Of a stretch of DNA of 64,000 nt, positions 1 through 7,227 are shown piece by piece (position 1 is the stretch's first letter; the number at the start of each line of letters is the position of its first letter). The translations under genes were made by a program, and so were the position numbers. The DNA comes from Sphingopyxis sp. 113P3. Lineage in GTDB: Bacteria; Pseudomonadota; Alphaproteobacteria; Sphingomonadales; Sphingomonadaceae. The DNA lies in the NCBI RefSeq assembly GCF_001278035.1, contig NZ_CP009452.1, positions 1,397,501 through 1,461,500 on the forward strand, given 5' to 3'. The notes beneath the pieces were generated by a model that did no database searches, was not told where the DNA came from, and saw nothing but the letters and a program-made list of their open reading frames with translations.

Positions 1-148
1 TGATGTCGATGCTGAGCACCGCGCCGTCGATCAGCGCGCACAGCTTCTCGAGCCGGTCGGAGCCGTCGAAGAGTAGCTCGAGCCGATGCCCCGCCACATT
101 GGCCGTCAGTCTTTGGGGCGGCGGTGCAGAAGCGGTAGCCTCGGTCAT
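1..148 (-). CDS. Phospholipase D-like / cardiolipin synthase family protein, N-terminus only
   Basis: Only the first 49 codons are in the window; the gene runs off the left edge. The ATG at 148 begins MTEATASAPPPQRL and continues with GHRLELLFDGSDRLEKLC and LIDGAVLSIDI. A leading loop, then 'LL.DG..R...L...I..A..SI.I', is the usual opening of phospholipase D-superfamily cardiolipin synthases, in which this segment precedes the first HKD motif. No catalytic motif is visible because the gene is cut, so the family call rests on the opening pattern alone. It is divergent from rpoZ across 136 bases. Confidence 0.45.
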   Translation of the reverse strand, partial: MTEATASAPPPQRLTANVAGHRLELLFDGSDRLEKLCALIDGAVLSIDI

Positions 149-284
149 GTCCTGCACATAGGCCGCGCGCTGGCACGCGGGCAAGCGAGCCGTTCGATTG
201 ACATTTGCGGGGGCTGCTGCTAGCGCGCAGCGCTTGCCGCCAGACCCCCCGGGGTGCTGGCCTCTCCTCGATCAAGGAATTACC

Positions 285-629
285 ATGGCCCGCGTTACCG
301 TCGAAGATTGCGTCGACAAAGTGCCCAACCGTTTCGATCTGGTCTTGCTCTCGGCGCACCGAGCCCGCGAGATTTCGGGGGGCTCGGAGCTGACCGTCGA
401 TCGCGACCGCGACAAGAACCCCGTCGTTGCGCTGCGCGAGATCGCCGAGCAGACCGTGCGCCCCAAGGAGCTTCAGGAATCGCTCGTCGGCACGCTGCAG
501 AAGGTTGTCATCGATGACGACGACACGCCCGATGAAATCAGCTCGATCAGCCGCTCGGCCGAAGCGCTGCGCCTCACCGCGGCCGCTCCGCCGCGCAGCC
601 CTGCCGGCGGCGGCGCCGACTTCGAATAA
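285..629 (+). CDS. rpoZ: RNA polymerase omega subunit
   Basis: This encodes the 114-residue omega subunit, which helps assemble and stabilise core RNA polymerase by binding beta'. The start is the ATG at 285, giving [13 protein letters not shown], with an AAGGA ribosome-binding site about 8 bases upstream (274-278); an in-frame start further upstream adds nothing conserved. The core 'MARVTVEDC...[16 protein letters not shown]' and '[13 protein letters not shown]' are hallmark omega sequences. The tail is alanine/proline/glycine rich and ends in DFE, as in other alphaproteobacteria. It is followed immediately by a strong intrinsic terminator, so it is probably monocistronic. Confidence 0.97.
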   Translation: MARVTVEDCVDKVPNRFDLVLLSAHRAREISGGSELTVDRDRDKNPVVALREIAEQTVRPKELQESLVGTLQKVVIDDDDTPDEISSISRSAEALRLTAAAPPRSPAGGGADFE

Positions 630-653
630 GGTTTTCGCAAGAAGACGAGACTG

Positions 654-686
654 AGGAGCCGCGGGAAACCGCGGCTCCTTGTTTTT
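654..686 (+). terminator. Intrinsic terminator of rpoZ
   Basis: A perfect 10-bp stem (655-664 with 669-678, GGAGCCGCGG/CCGCGGCTCC) closes on a GAAA tetraloop and runs into TTGTTTTTC. It sits 25 bases after the rpoZ stop and just before the convergent GST gene ends at 691. Confidence 0.9.
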
Positions 687-690
687 CAGC

Positions 691-1314
691 CTAACTCGCC
701 TGCTGCCTCGTGCGCGCCCGCGCGAAGCCGTCCCGGGCCATACAGCGCGCCAGCCACGCTTGCGATGCTTCGCCGAGCAGGTCGCCCGCATCGAGGGTGG
801 TGGCCAGAAACGCAGCATAGCCGACCGTGATATCGGCGATGGTGAAGCGATCGGCCGTGAGCCACTCGCGCCCGTCGGATAGCGCCGACTCGATACTCTT
901 GGCGCGGCCGCCGAAGAAAGCCTTGTAATCCTCGGCCGCTTGCGCGAGCCGCCGCGCCTCGGGCTCGACGCGCGTGTAGCGGATCACGATCGCAAGCGGG
1001 AAGGTCAGGGTCGCATCGCTGCGATGCAGCCAGTTGCGGTACGCCCAGTAATCGGCCTCGTCGCGGCGCACCTCAAGCGGCGTTCCTTCCGCGATTCGCT
1101 CGCAGATCGCGGCCGATTCGGTCATGAGCCGCCCCTCCTCGACCCAGCCCGGCACCGTCATCAGCGGGTTCACCGGGCGATAGTCGGGGGCAAAGGCGCG
1201 CGGCGGGAAGGGGAGAAGGCGAAGATCGATCTCCAACCCCGCCTCTTCCGCGGCCCAAAGGCAGCGCAGCGACCGCGCGTCGGGACAATGATAGAGGATC
1301 GGTTTCGGTTTCAT
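691..1314 (-). CDS. Glutathione S-transferase family protein
   Basis: A 207-residue protein with a thioredoxin-like N-terminal half (residues 1-80, opening MKPKPILYHCPDARSLR). It has the conserved ES pair of the glutathione-binding 'TESAAI' motif at residues 66-67, and a helical C-terminal half with 'TADRFTIADITVGYAAF', the GST N-capping box. The ATG at 1314 overlaps the stop of the upstream transporter gene (ATGA), so the two are translationally coupled. The substrate cannot be read from sequence; coupling to an exporter hints at handling of a small electrophile or metabolite. Confidence 0.85.
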   Translation of the reverse strand: MKPKPILYHCPDARSLRCLWAAEEAGLEIDLRLLPFPPRAFAPDYRPVNPLMTVPGWVEEGRLMTESAAICERIAEGTPLEVRRDEADYWAYRNWLHRSDATLTFPLAIVIRYTRVEPEARRLAQAAEDYKAFFGGRAKSIESALSDGREWLTADRFTIADITVGYAAFLATTLDAGDLLGEASQAWLARCMARDGFARARTRQQAS

Positions 1315-2258
1315 GCCGCAATATCCTTCTGCCGCTCGATATGGAGCCGGTGCTCGCGCCAGGCAATGAAGAGACCGCTGAGGACGATCAAGGGCGCGCC
1401 GACCCAGGTCGTGTCGGCCGGGAGGGTGCCGAAGAAGTACCAGCCGAAGGCTATGGCCCAGAGCAGGCTCGAATAGTCCATCGGCGTTACCACTGCGACC
1501 GGGGCGAGCCGCAGCGCGCCCGTCAGCGACATCTGCACCACCGCGCCGAAAAGGCCGAGACCGACGAGGATGGCCCATTCGGACGCGCTGTGGGACGTCA
1601 TCACGAAGGGCAGCGCGAGGGTGAGGGGAATGAGCGAAATCAGGCTGAACCAGAAGACGATCGACATCGGGCTTTCGGTGCGGCTGAGATCGCGGACCTG
1701 GATGGTGATGAGCGCGGTCATGATGGCGCCCCCAAGCGCGATGAGCGTTCCAAGGCCATGATCGCCGCTGAACCCGCTCGCGACGACCGTCGTGGGGTTG
1801 AGGACGACGAGGACGCCGAGGAAGCCGATGATGACGGCGCTCCAGCGCTGCCAGCCGGTCGGTTCGCCCAGGAACAGCGCGGCGAAGATCACCGCGAAGA
1901 TGGGGACCGAGAGATTGATCGTCGTCGCCTCTGCCATCGGCAGGTAGATCATGCCGCCGAAATTGAGCGCCATGCCCGTCAGCCCCATGATGGCGCGGCG
2001 TGCATGCGTGCCGGGGCGGCGGGTATGAAAATTGGAAAGCCCCCCGTGCCGCATCGCCCAGATGATGAGCAGCGGAAGCACCACAACCTGCCTCCAGAAG
2101 AGGCTCTCGGCGACGTGAACGCCCGCTTCGGCCGCCATCTTCACCAGCACGAACATGGCAGACAGGCTCGCCATCGCGAGCAGGCGAAGCGCAATACCGC
2201 CCAGATAATGTTGCGGGACCTCGGGATGCGGGGCGGCTTTCATGTGCCGCAAGCGCAT
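1311..2258 (-). CDS. EamA/DMT-superfamily transporter
   Basis: A 315-residue inner-membrane protein with about ten hydrophobic segments arranged as two EamA repeats (roughly residues 20-155 and 170-305). Recognisable stretches include 'MASLSAMFVLVKMAAEAG', 'ESLFWRQ' and, in the second repeat, 'VAVVTPMDYSSLLWAIAFGW', typical of drug/metabolite transporters. The start may be the ATG at 2258 or the second ATG at 2243 (MKAAPHPE); neither has a clear ribosome-binding site. It precedes and overlaps the GST gene. The transported compound is unknown. Confidence 0.88.
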   Translation of the reverse strand: MRLRHMKAAPHPEVPQHYLGGIALRLLAMASLSAMFVLVKMAAEAGVHVAESLFWRQVVVLPLLIIWAMRHGGLSNFHTRRPGTHARRAIMGLTGMALNFGGMIYLPMAEATTINLSVPIFAVIFAALFLGEPTGWQRWSAVIIGFLGVLVVLNPTTVVASGFSGDHGLGTLIALGGAIMTALITIQVRDLSRTESPMSIVFWFSLISLIPLTLALPFVMTSHSASEWAILVGLGLFGAVVQMSLTGALRLAPVAVVTPMDYSSLLWAIAFGWYFFGTLPADTTWVGAPLIVLSGLFIAWREHRLHIERQKDIAA

Positions 2259-2373
2259 ATCAATCTCGAAATGCTTTGCAAGCTATGTATCTCGCCCGGC
2301 CGCGCTTTGCGAAACAGTTATGCAATCCCCTTGCGCATCCGCCCCCGATGCGGCTAAGGGCGGCGTCCGGCCT

Positions 2374-2449
2374 AGGGGTATAGCTCAGCTGGTAGAGCAT
2401 CGGTCTCCAAAACCGAGGGTCGCGGGTTCGAATCCTGCTGCCCCTGCCA
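2374..2449 (+). tRNA. tRNA-Trp (anticodon CCA)
   Basis: A 76-nt cloverleaf. The acceptor arm AGGGGTA (2374-2380) pairs with TGCCCCT (2439-2445, one G-T pair), with D-arm GCTC..GAGC, anticodon loop CTCCAAA giving CCA, T-arm GCGGGTTCGAATCCTGC, and an encoded 3' CCA at 2447-2449. In relatives tRNA-Trp often precedes secE-nusG; those genes do not follow here. Confidence 0.97.
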
Positions 2450-2795
2450 GGCCGGGGTGGTCCAGCCCGGACACATAGGTCGTCTAATTGCGGACACTTT
2501 TCGCGGTCTCTTTTTCCAGCTTCGAAGCCTGGGTTCCGCCTTGCCGGTTGCAGGGTCGTCTTCGCGCCGACATGAGTCGCCGAATGATGGAGCTTCGCGG
2601 GGTGAGCCTTCCAATGCTACAGGCCCACTCCGTTGAGCGCGTTTGCATACTCTCGAAGCCCTTTAGGCGCAGAAGGTTCTGATCTGGAACCCGCCGATCT
2701 GACGCCGAACAGGACCCCGCCTCCGGGCGGAGTCCGTTTTGCAATCATTGATTAGTCTGCAATCAATGTCTGATGTCGGTGCAGGAGAATTGATC
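2450..2795. other. Gene-poor accessory stretch behind tRNA-Trp
   Basis: No convincing gene is present. The short open frames here have no family signature or ribosome-binding site. The sequence contains repeated GCGGACAC-type words near 2477-2500 that resemble insertion-sequence debris, but I could not identify an element. A terminator-like hairpin lies near the right edge (2712-2740). Its position right after a tRNA 3' end is where integrative elements commonly land. Confidence 0.5.
2712..2740 (+). terminator. Orphan intrinsic terminator
   Basis: GGACCCCGCC (2712-2721) pairs with GGCGGAGTCC (2726-2735) with one mismatch around a TCCG loop, followed by GTTTT. No intact plus-strand gene ends here, so it may be left over from a deleted gene or may end tRNA-Trp readthrough. 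Confidence 0.6.
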
Positions 2796-3041
2796 ATGGG
2801 CACCATGACGATACGAAACATCGACGAAAGCCTTAGGCGCCGCCTGCGCACGCAAGCGGCCGCGCACGGCCGATCCATGGAAGAGGAAGCCCGCGATATC
2901 CTCCCTTCCGCGCTCTCGACCGAAGAGCTGCAGGCCGACAATCTCGCCGATGCCATCCTCCGCCGCTTTCAACCCATGGGTGGTGTGGAGATCGACCTCG
3001 CGCCCCGCGAGGCCATGCGCTCTGCGGTCGACTTTTCGTGA
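2796..3041 (+). CDS. FitA-type ribbon-helix-helix antitoxin
   Basis: An 81-residue protein beginning MGTMTIRNIDESLRRRLR, then 'AAAHGRSMEEEARDIL'. This is the beta-strand plus two helices of the Arc-like fold found in FitA/StbC antitoxins that pair with PIN-domain toxins. The ATG at 2796 is preceded by CAGGAGAA; a second ATG at 2805 (MTIRNID) is also possible. The C-terminal part would bind and neutralise the toxin. The stop overlaps the GTG of a toxin remnant (GTGA), the normal arrangement for this pair, but the partner is truncated, so the antitoxin appears to be an orphan. Confidence 0.85.
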   Translation: MGTMTIRNIDESLRRRLRTQAAAHGRSMEEEARDILPSALSTEELQADNLADAILRRFQPMGGVEIDLAPREAMRSAVDFS

Positions 3042-3121
3042 TCATTCTCGATCCGAATGTCCTCTCGGAAGCGCCGCCATTGCGGCGCCGCGCGCCCATC
3101 CAATCTTTAAGCCGTGTTTAG
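3038..3121 (+). pseudogene. Truncated PIN-domain toxin (VapC/FitB-like) remnant
   Basis: The GTG at 3038 overlaps the antitoxin stop. The 27 codons read VIILDPNVLSEAPPLRRRAP and end at TAG 3119-3121. The opening matches FitB/VapC toxins, which begin 'MIILDTNVLSE' with the first acidic catalytic residue (the D is kept). The usual T is P here, and the remaining 110 or so residues, including the other acidic residues, are missing. The RNase activity must be lost. Confidence 0.8.
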
Positions 3122-3596
3122 CGGGGCTGGTCCAGGCGCTGATGCGTGCGGATATAAAGAGGTCCGAGTGACCATGATCGCCACAAACCGTCGCGCTCGC
3201 TGCTACGAAGCTGCGAGCGGCGCCATTTGATCACCAGACCCAATTGCGATTTGTCCCCCCGGCGGAACCGAAAAACAATGTAAATCCCGCCCCGTTCGAA
3301 TGCTACGCGCATGATCGCCCCTGCTTGCGCCCCATGGTTTCTCGTTGCCGGGATCGGTTGCATTTTTCCAGCAAAATCGTTGCCAGATAAGAATATTTGC
3401 CATTGCCAAATATACTGGCGGCGGGCGTCGCGTGCAGGCAAGTCGGCATGGCGGGCGGGGAATATGGGCGCCTTTCAGCATTCTAAAGCGCACCTGTTCG
3501 TCGCGGGAACCGAACGCTCCAACGATGCATTCATGGTCGGGTCAGGGGATTTGGCCTTTGCTCATGGCCGCTCGCTACTAACAGGAGAAGGGACCC
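3122..3596. other. Intergenic region with no supported gene
   Basis: About 475 bases between the toxin stump and the glycine-zipper gene. Several short frames are open on both strands, but none shows a family motif, a signal peptide or a ribosome-binding site. Part of it is locally less GC-rich (around 3360-3420), which fits acquired or decaying DNA. Confidence 0.5.
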
Positions 3597-3971
3597 ATGA
3601 AAAAATTCCTTGCCGCTCTCTTGTTCGCGGGGATCGCGCTTCCCGCTCCGGCCGCTTACGCCGATCCGCCCCCTTGGGCGCCGGCTCATGGCAAACGCGC
3701 CAAGGACCGCGCTCTCTACGACCGCTACGGCCGCTACTATGAACCGCGCCGGCTGTCCTATAACGATCGAATCTGGCGCGGCCGCGACGGCCGCTATCAC
3801 TGCCGCCGCGATAATGGCACGACGGGGCTGATCATCGGAGCGGCCGTCGGCGCGCTCGTGGGCCGCGAACTCGACGGCGGCCGCGATCGTACGGTCGGCA
3901 CGATCATTGGCGCGGCGGGCGGGGGCCTCCTCGGCCGAGCGATCGATCGCGGTGAGCTCAAATGCCGCTAG
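3597..3971 (+). CDS. Exported glycine-zipper 2TM-domain protein
   Basis: A 124-residue protein with a clear Sec signal peptide (MKKFLAALLFAGIAL..., cleavage likely after AAYA near residue 22). Then comes an arginine/tyrosine-rich middle (RYGRYYEPRR) and two glycine-zipper helices ('GLIIGAAVGALVGREL' and 'GTIIGAAGGGLLGRAI', residues 77-120). This is the outer-membrane-associated Gly-zipper_2 family common in sphingomonads. The exact role is not known. An AGGAGAAGGG ribosome-binding site lies at 3582-3591. Confidence 0.85.
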   Translation: MKKFLAALLFAGIALPAPAAYADPPPWAPAHGKRAKDRALYDRYGRYYEPRRLSYNDRIWRGRDGRYHCRRDNGTTGLIIGAAVGALVGRELDGGRDRTVGTIIGAAGGGLLGRAIDRGELKCR

Positions 3972-3998
3972 GCGGCGGGTGCGGCTCTTCTCTTTCGC

Positions 3999-5273
3999 TC
4001 AGGGCAGCACGCGCCCTTCGTCGCGCCGCGGCATTGGCGCGGCAAAGCGCAGCGCAGTAGAGGAGAGGATCAGCCAGCCGGCCGCCGCCGCGAGCGCTGC
4101 GGGCAGGCTCGACAAATCGGCAACCACGCCGAACAGCCAGGCGCCAAGGGCCATCCCGCCAAAGGTCACGGCCTGATAAATCGAAAGGCAGCGGCCGAGA
4201 ATCGCCTCGGGCGAGCGCAGCTGCATTGCGACATTGAGCGTCGTCATCGTTGCGACCCAGCACATGCCCGCAATGAACGCCGCGGCAAGCACCGGCGTCA
4301 TGGTGCTTGATAGCCCGAGCGCGAATGTGGCCATAGCGAACAGGAGCGCAGCGCCGCCGACCAGGGTCTCGCTGCCCCAGCGATGGCGCGCCTTGCCGAC
4401 CCAGAGCGCGGCCACGATCGAGCCCGCACCAAATCCCGTGAGACACAGACCATAGACAAGTTCGTCGCCCGCGAGCTGATCGCGAACGACCGACGGCAGC
4501 AGCGCCTGGAAGCCTGCCGCGCCGAGCCCGAAGGCAAAGCCGCGCACGAGCACCCGGCGCACCGGGTCGGACTGCGCGCAGAAGCGAAGCCCGGTGGCGA
4601 TCGCAGAGAGCATCGGAGAGCGCTTGGGGGGCGTGATCTCGGGGTGCCAGCGCAAGAGAACGATGATCAGCGCGACATAGCTCAGCGCATTCAGCCCGAA
4701 GCCGATGGCAGGACCCGTCAGCGATATGAGCAGCCCGCCAAGCGCCGGCCCGACGCTGCGGGCAAGGTTGAAGGCGATGGTATTGAGCGCGATGGCCTGC
4801 GGCAGATGCTCGTGCCCCACCTGCAGGCGCACCGAGGCCTGCCACGCGGGCGCGTTGAGCGCCGTGCCGCAGCCGACGGCAAGCGTGAAACAGAGGAGCA
4901 GTATCGGATTGATCACACCGATCCAGGTCGCAAGCGCGAGCAGCGCGGAGACGATCAGCATCCCGCTTTGCGCTGCGAGCATCACCCGGCGGCGGTCGAA
5001 ATTGTCCGCGATGGCGCCTGCGAAGATGCCAAGCAGCATGATCGGGATCGTCGCGCTCGCCTGCACCAGGGCGATATAAAGGTGCGAAGGCGTCAGCTCC
5101 GTCATCAACCAGGCGGCCCCCACCGCCTGGATCGTCGACCCCATGTTCGACGCAAGGTTCGCGATCCAGATCGCGCGAAATGCGGGAAAGCGGAAAGGGG
5201 CGAGGGCAGAAGGAGCGGAAGGCTTGTCGATACTCACTGAATTGCGACTAGACGCGCTGCCGCGCTCCGGCAA
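3999..5273 (-). CDS. MFS exporter, EntS-like (MFS_3) family
   Basis: A 424-residue inner-membrane transporter. It begins 'APFRFPAFRAIWIANLASNMG', continues with 'AIADNFDRRRVMLAAQ' (the motif A-like loop between helices 2 and 3), and has twelve hydrophobic segments. This is the pattern of the EntS/MFS_3 exporter group (siderophore, macrolide and other efflux). The start is uncertain: TTG at 5273 opens the frame, and a GTG at 5237 (VSIDKPS) would remove 12 residues. Neither has a good ribosome-binding site. It lies 22 bases downstream of the tetR-type gene on the same strand and is probably co-transcribed with it. The substrate is unknown. Confidence 0.85.
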   Translation of the reverse strand: MPERGSASSRNSVSIDKPSAPSALAPFRFPAFRAIWIANLASNMGSTIQAVGAAWLMTELTPSHLYIALVQASATIPIMLLGIFAGAIADNFDRRRVMLAAQSGMLIVSALLALATWIGVINPILLLCFTLAVGCGTALNAPAWQASVRLQVGHEHLPQAIALNTIAFNLARSVGPALGGLLISLTGPAIGFGLNALSYVALIIVLLRWHPEITPPKRSPMLSAIATGLRFCAQSDPVRRVLVRGFAFGLGAAGFQALLPSVVRDQLAGDELVYGLCLTGFGAGSIVAALWVGKARHRWGSETLVGGAALLFAMATFALGLSSTMTPVLAAAFIAGMCWVATMTTLNVAMQLRSPEAILGRCLSIYQAVTFGGMALGAWLFGVVADLSSLPAALAAAAGWLILSSTALRFAAPMPRRDEGRVLP

Positions 5274-5295
5274 GCCTGCGGTTTCGCAGTCAAGA

Positions 5296-5892
5296 TCAGC
5301 AGGTCAGCGCGGCCTCGAACAGGCAGCGGAAGCGATATTCGCACTCCGCGCGCTGGTGCGACGACCCATCGAGCGCGTCGATTTTCATGATGGTTCGCAG
5401 CACGCCGATCCCCATGAGGACTGCGAGCAGCATGTTGGCGCGCAGCTCGGCATGCTCATCACCCAGGATCTCGGCGAGGGGACCAAGAATGTCCTGATGG
5501 ACAAGGTCGCGAATGATCTCGCCCGCCTTGGGCGAGGACGCCGAGCGGAGCATGACGATGAACATCTCCATGCGGTACTGGCGGTCCTCGTCGGCGTCCT
5601 CGACGACAAGCTGCGCGAGATAGGCTGGGACTTCGGCAGCAGTCAGCGGCTGACGAAACAGCCCTTCTTCCTTGCCGTGAAGCAGGACGTCGCGAAACAG
5701 TCCTTCCTTGCCGCCGAAATAGCGGCTGATCAGCGCGACATCGACGCCGGCATCGCCGGCGATATCGCGCAGGCCGACGCTGGCATAGCTTTCGCGCAGG
5801 AAGCGGTCGCGCGCCGCGGACAAAATGGCCGCGCGGGTTGCAATCGCATCGCGTTTCTTGATCCCCTGAGGGACGGTCGTGGTCCTCGACAT
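5296..5892 (-). CDS. TetR/AcrR-family transcriptional regulator
   Basis: A 198-residue repressor-type protein. The N-terminal helix-turn-helix spans residues 15-66 ('RAAILSAARDRFLRESYASVGLR', 'DIAGDAGVDVALISRYF', then GKEGLF), followed by an all-helical ligand-binding domain. It is divergent from the RND efflux operon and upstream of an MFS exporter gene. A 20-bp palindrome in the divergent promoter is the likely operator. Expected behaviour, by family precedent, is to repress its own transcript and the efflux operon until a toxic ligand binds. Confidence 0.93.
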   Translation of the reverse strand: MSRTTTVPQGIKKRDAIATRAAILSAARDRFLRESYASVGLRDIAGDAGVDVALISRYFGGKEGLFRDVLLHGKEEGLFRQPLTAAEVPAYLAQLVVEDADEDRQYRMEMFIVMLRSASSPKAGEIIRDLVHQDILGPLAEILGDEHAELRANMLLAVLMGIGVLRTIMKIDALDGSSHQRAECEYRFRCLFEAALTC

Positions 5893-5920
5893 AAGGCTTC
5901 TACTATCTAAGCTGAGAATT

Positions 5921-5940
5921 AAATCAACACCTGTTGACTT
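5921..5940. promoter_or_regulatory. Palindromic operator between tetR and the RND operon
   Basis: The site is a TCAACA-CC-TGTTGA perfect inverted repeat (5924-5937) extended by AA/TT outer pairs. It contains TTGACT (5934-5939), usable as a -35 for the efflux operon, and on the other strand TTGATT, usable as a -35 for the regulator gene. A bound TetR dimer would therefore block both promoters. The palindrome is seen directly; the binder is inferred from position. Confidence 0.75.
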
Positions 5941-6039
5941 GATGGAAATCGCAAATTAGGGCACTCCTCCGGCATCGCGCTGCGCCTCCCCCTCCCTGCC
6001 GCGCGATGCCGAACCGCCCTGACAGAAAAGAAAAATGCT

Positions 6040-7227
6040 ATGCTCAAGCGCACTCTCCTGGCGCCACTGATCCTTTTTTCGGTGCTTGTTTCCGCCTGTT
6101 CAGGCGGGGACACGTCGCAGGGCGGTCCCCCCGCGCTGCCCGTTACCGCTGCCAATCCGCTCGTGAAGGAGGTAACCGAATGGGATGATTATGTCGGCCG
6201 CTTCGAGGCGATCCAGAGCGTGGAGGTGCGTCCGCGCGCCTCGGGCTATCTGACACGATCGCATTTTTCGGACGGACAATATGTGCGGGCAGGTCAGCTG
6301 CTGTTCACGATCGATGCGCGTCCGGCGCAGGCTGCACTCGATCAGGCGCGCGCGCAGCTCGCGCGCGCGCAGGCAACGCTTGCCAATGCGCGCACCGAGC
6401 TTGCGCGCTCCGAAACGCTCGCGGCGTCACAGGCGGCGAGCCGCGAAGAGGTCGAGCAGCGCCGCGCTGCGGTGCGTACGGGCGAGGCCGATGTGGCAGC
6501 AAGCCGCGCCGCGATCCGCGCCGCCGAGCTCAATGTCGGTTTCACGCGCGTGACCGCGCCCATCTCGGGCCGTGTATCGCAGCGGCTCGTCGATCCCGGC
6601 AATGCCGTCACAGCCGATCAGACGGTTCTGACGACCATCGTATCGACCAATCCCTTGCACTTCAGCTTCCAGGGGTCCGAGGCGAGCCTGCTCGCCTATG
6701 AGCGGCAGGGCGACACGCTCGAAGGCTCGCCGGTGCGCATTCGCCTGCAGGGCGAGGAGGCGTATAGCCGCACGGGCAAGATCGATTTCGTCGACAATGC
6801 GCTGAGCACCGGTTCGGGCACGATCACCGTGCGCGCGCTTGTCCCCAATCCCGACGGCAAGCTGCGCCCGGGGCTTTTCGGGCAGCTTCAGCTTGCCGCC
6901 TCGGCGCCGCGCGCGGCGATCCTCGTTCCCGACACCGCGATCGTCACCGACGCTGCACGCCGCGTCGTCTATGTTATCGGTCCCAAGGATGTCGTGCAGG
7001 CACGCCCGGTCACGCTCGGACCCGTCATCGATGGCCTGCGCGTCGTGCGCACCGGTCTCACCGCGAAGGACCGCGTCATTGTGAACGGCATCCAGCGCGC
7101 GATGCCGGGCAAGCCCGCCAAGGTAGAGGCGGGCCGCATCCTCCCGGATGGTAAGGTGGTCACGAGCAAGGCCGCGCCGCCAGCGGGTACATCCAAGGCA
7201 GCGCCCGCGAAGGACGCGGCCAAGTGA
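6040..7227 (+). CDS. RND efflux periplasmic adaptor lipoprotein
   Basis: A 395-residue membrane-fusion protein. A lipoprotein signal ends LVSAC with Cys20 as lipidation site. Then come the barrel-sandwich half motif 'VEVRPRASGYLTRSHFSDGQYVRAGQLLFTID', a long alanine-rich coiled-coil hairpin (residues 100-165), the returning lipoyl half 'VTAPISGRVSQRLVDPG', a beta-barrel, and the MP-proximal domain. It links the inner-membrane pump to the outer-membrane channel. The stop overlaps the pump gene start (GTGA). The tail (AAPPAGTSKAAPAKDAAK) is a low-complexity extension. Confidence 0.95.
   Translation: MLKRTLLAPLILFSVLVSACSGGDTSQGGPPALPVTAANPLVKEVTEWDDYVGRFEAIQSVEVRPRASGYLTRSHFSDGQYVRAGQLLFTIDARPAQAALDQARAQLARAQATLANARTELARSETLAASQAASREEVEQRRAAVRTGEADVAASRAAIRAAELNVGFTRVTAPISGRVSQRLVDPGNAVTADQTVLTTIVSTNPLHFSFQGSEASLLAYERQGDTLEGSPVRIRLQGEEAYSRTGKIDFVDNALSTGSGTITVRALVPNPDGKLRPGLFGQLQLAASAPRAAILVPDTAIVTDAARRVVYVIGPKDVVQARPVTLGPVIDGLRVVRTGLTAKDRVIVNGIQRAMPGKPAKVEAGRILPDGKVVTSKAAPPAGTSKAAPAKDAAK

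Noticed and set aside
3118..3441. 107-codon minus-strand frame in the gap before the glycine-zipper gene
   Set aside because: It has no ribosome-binding site, family motif or sensible context.
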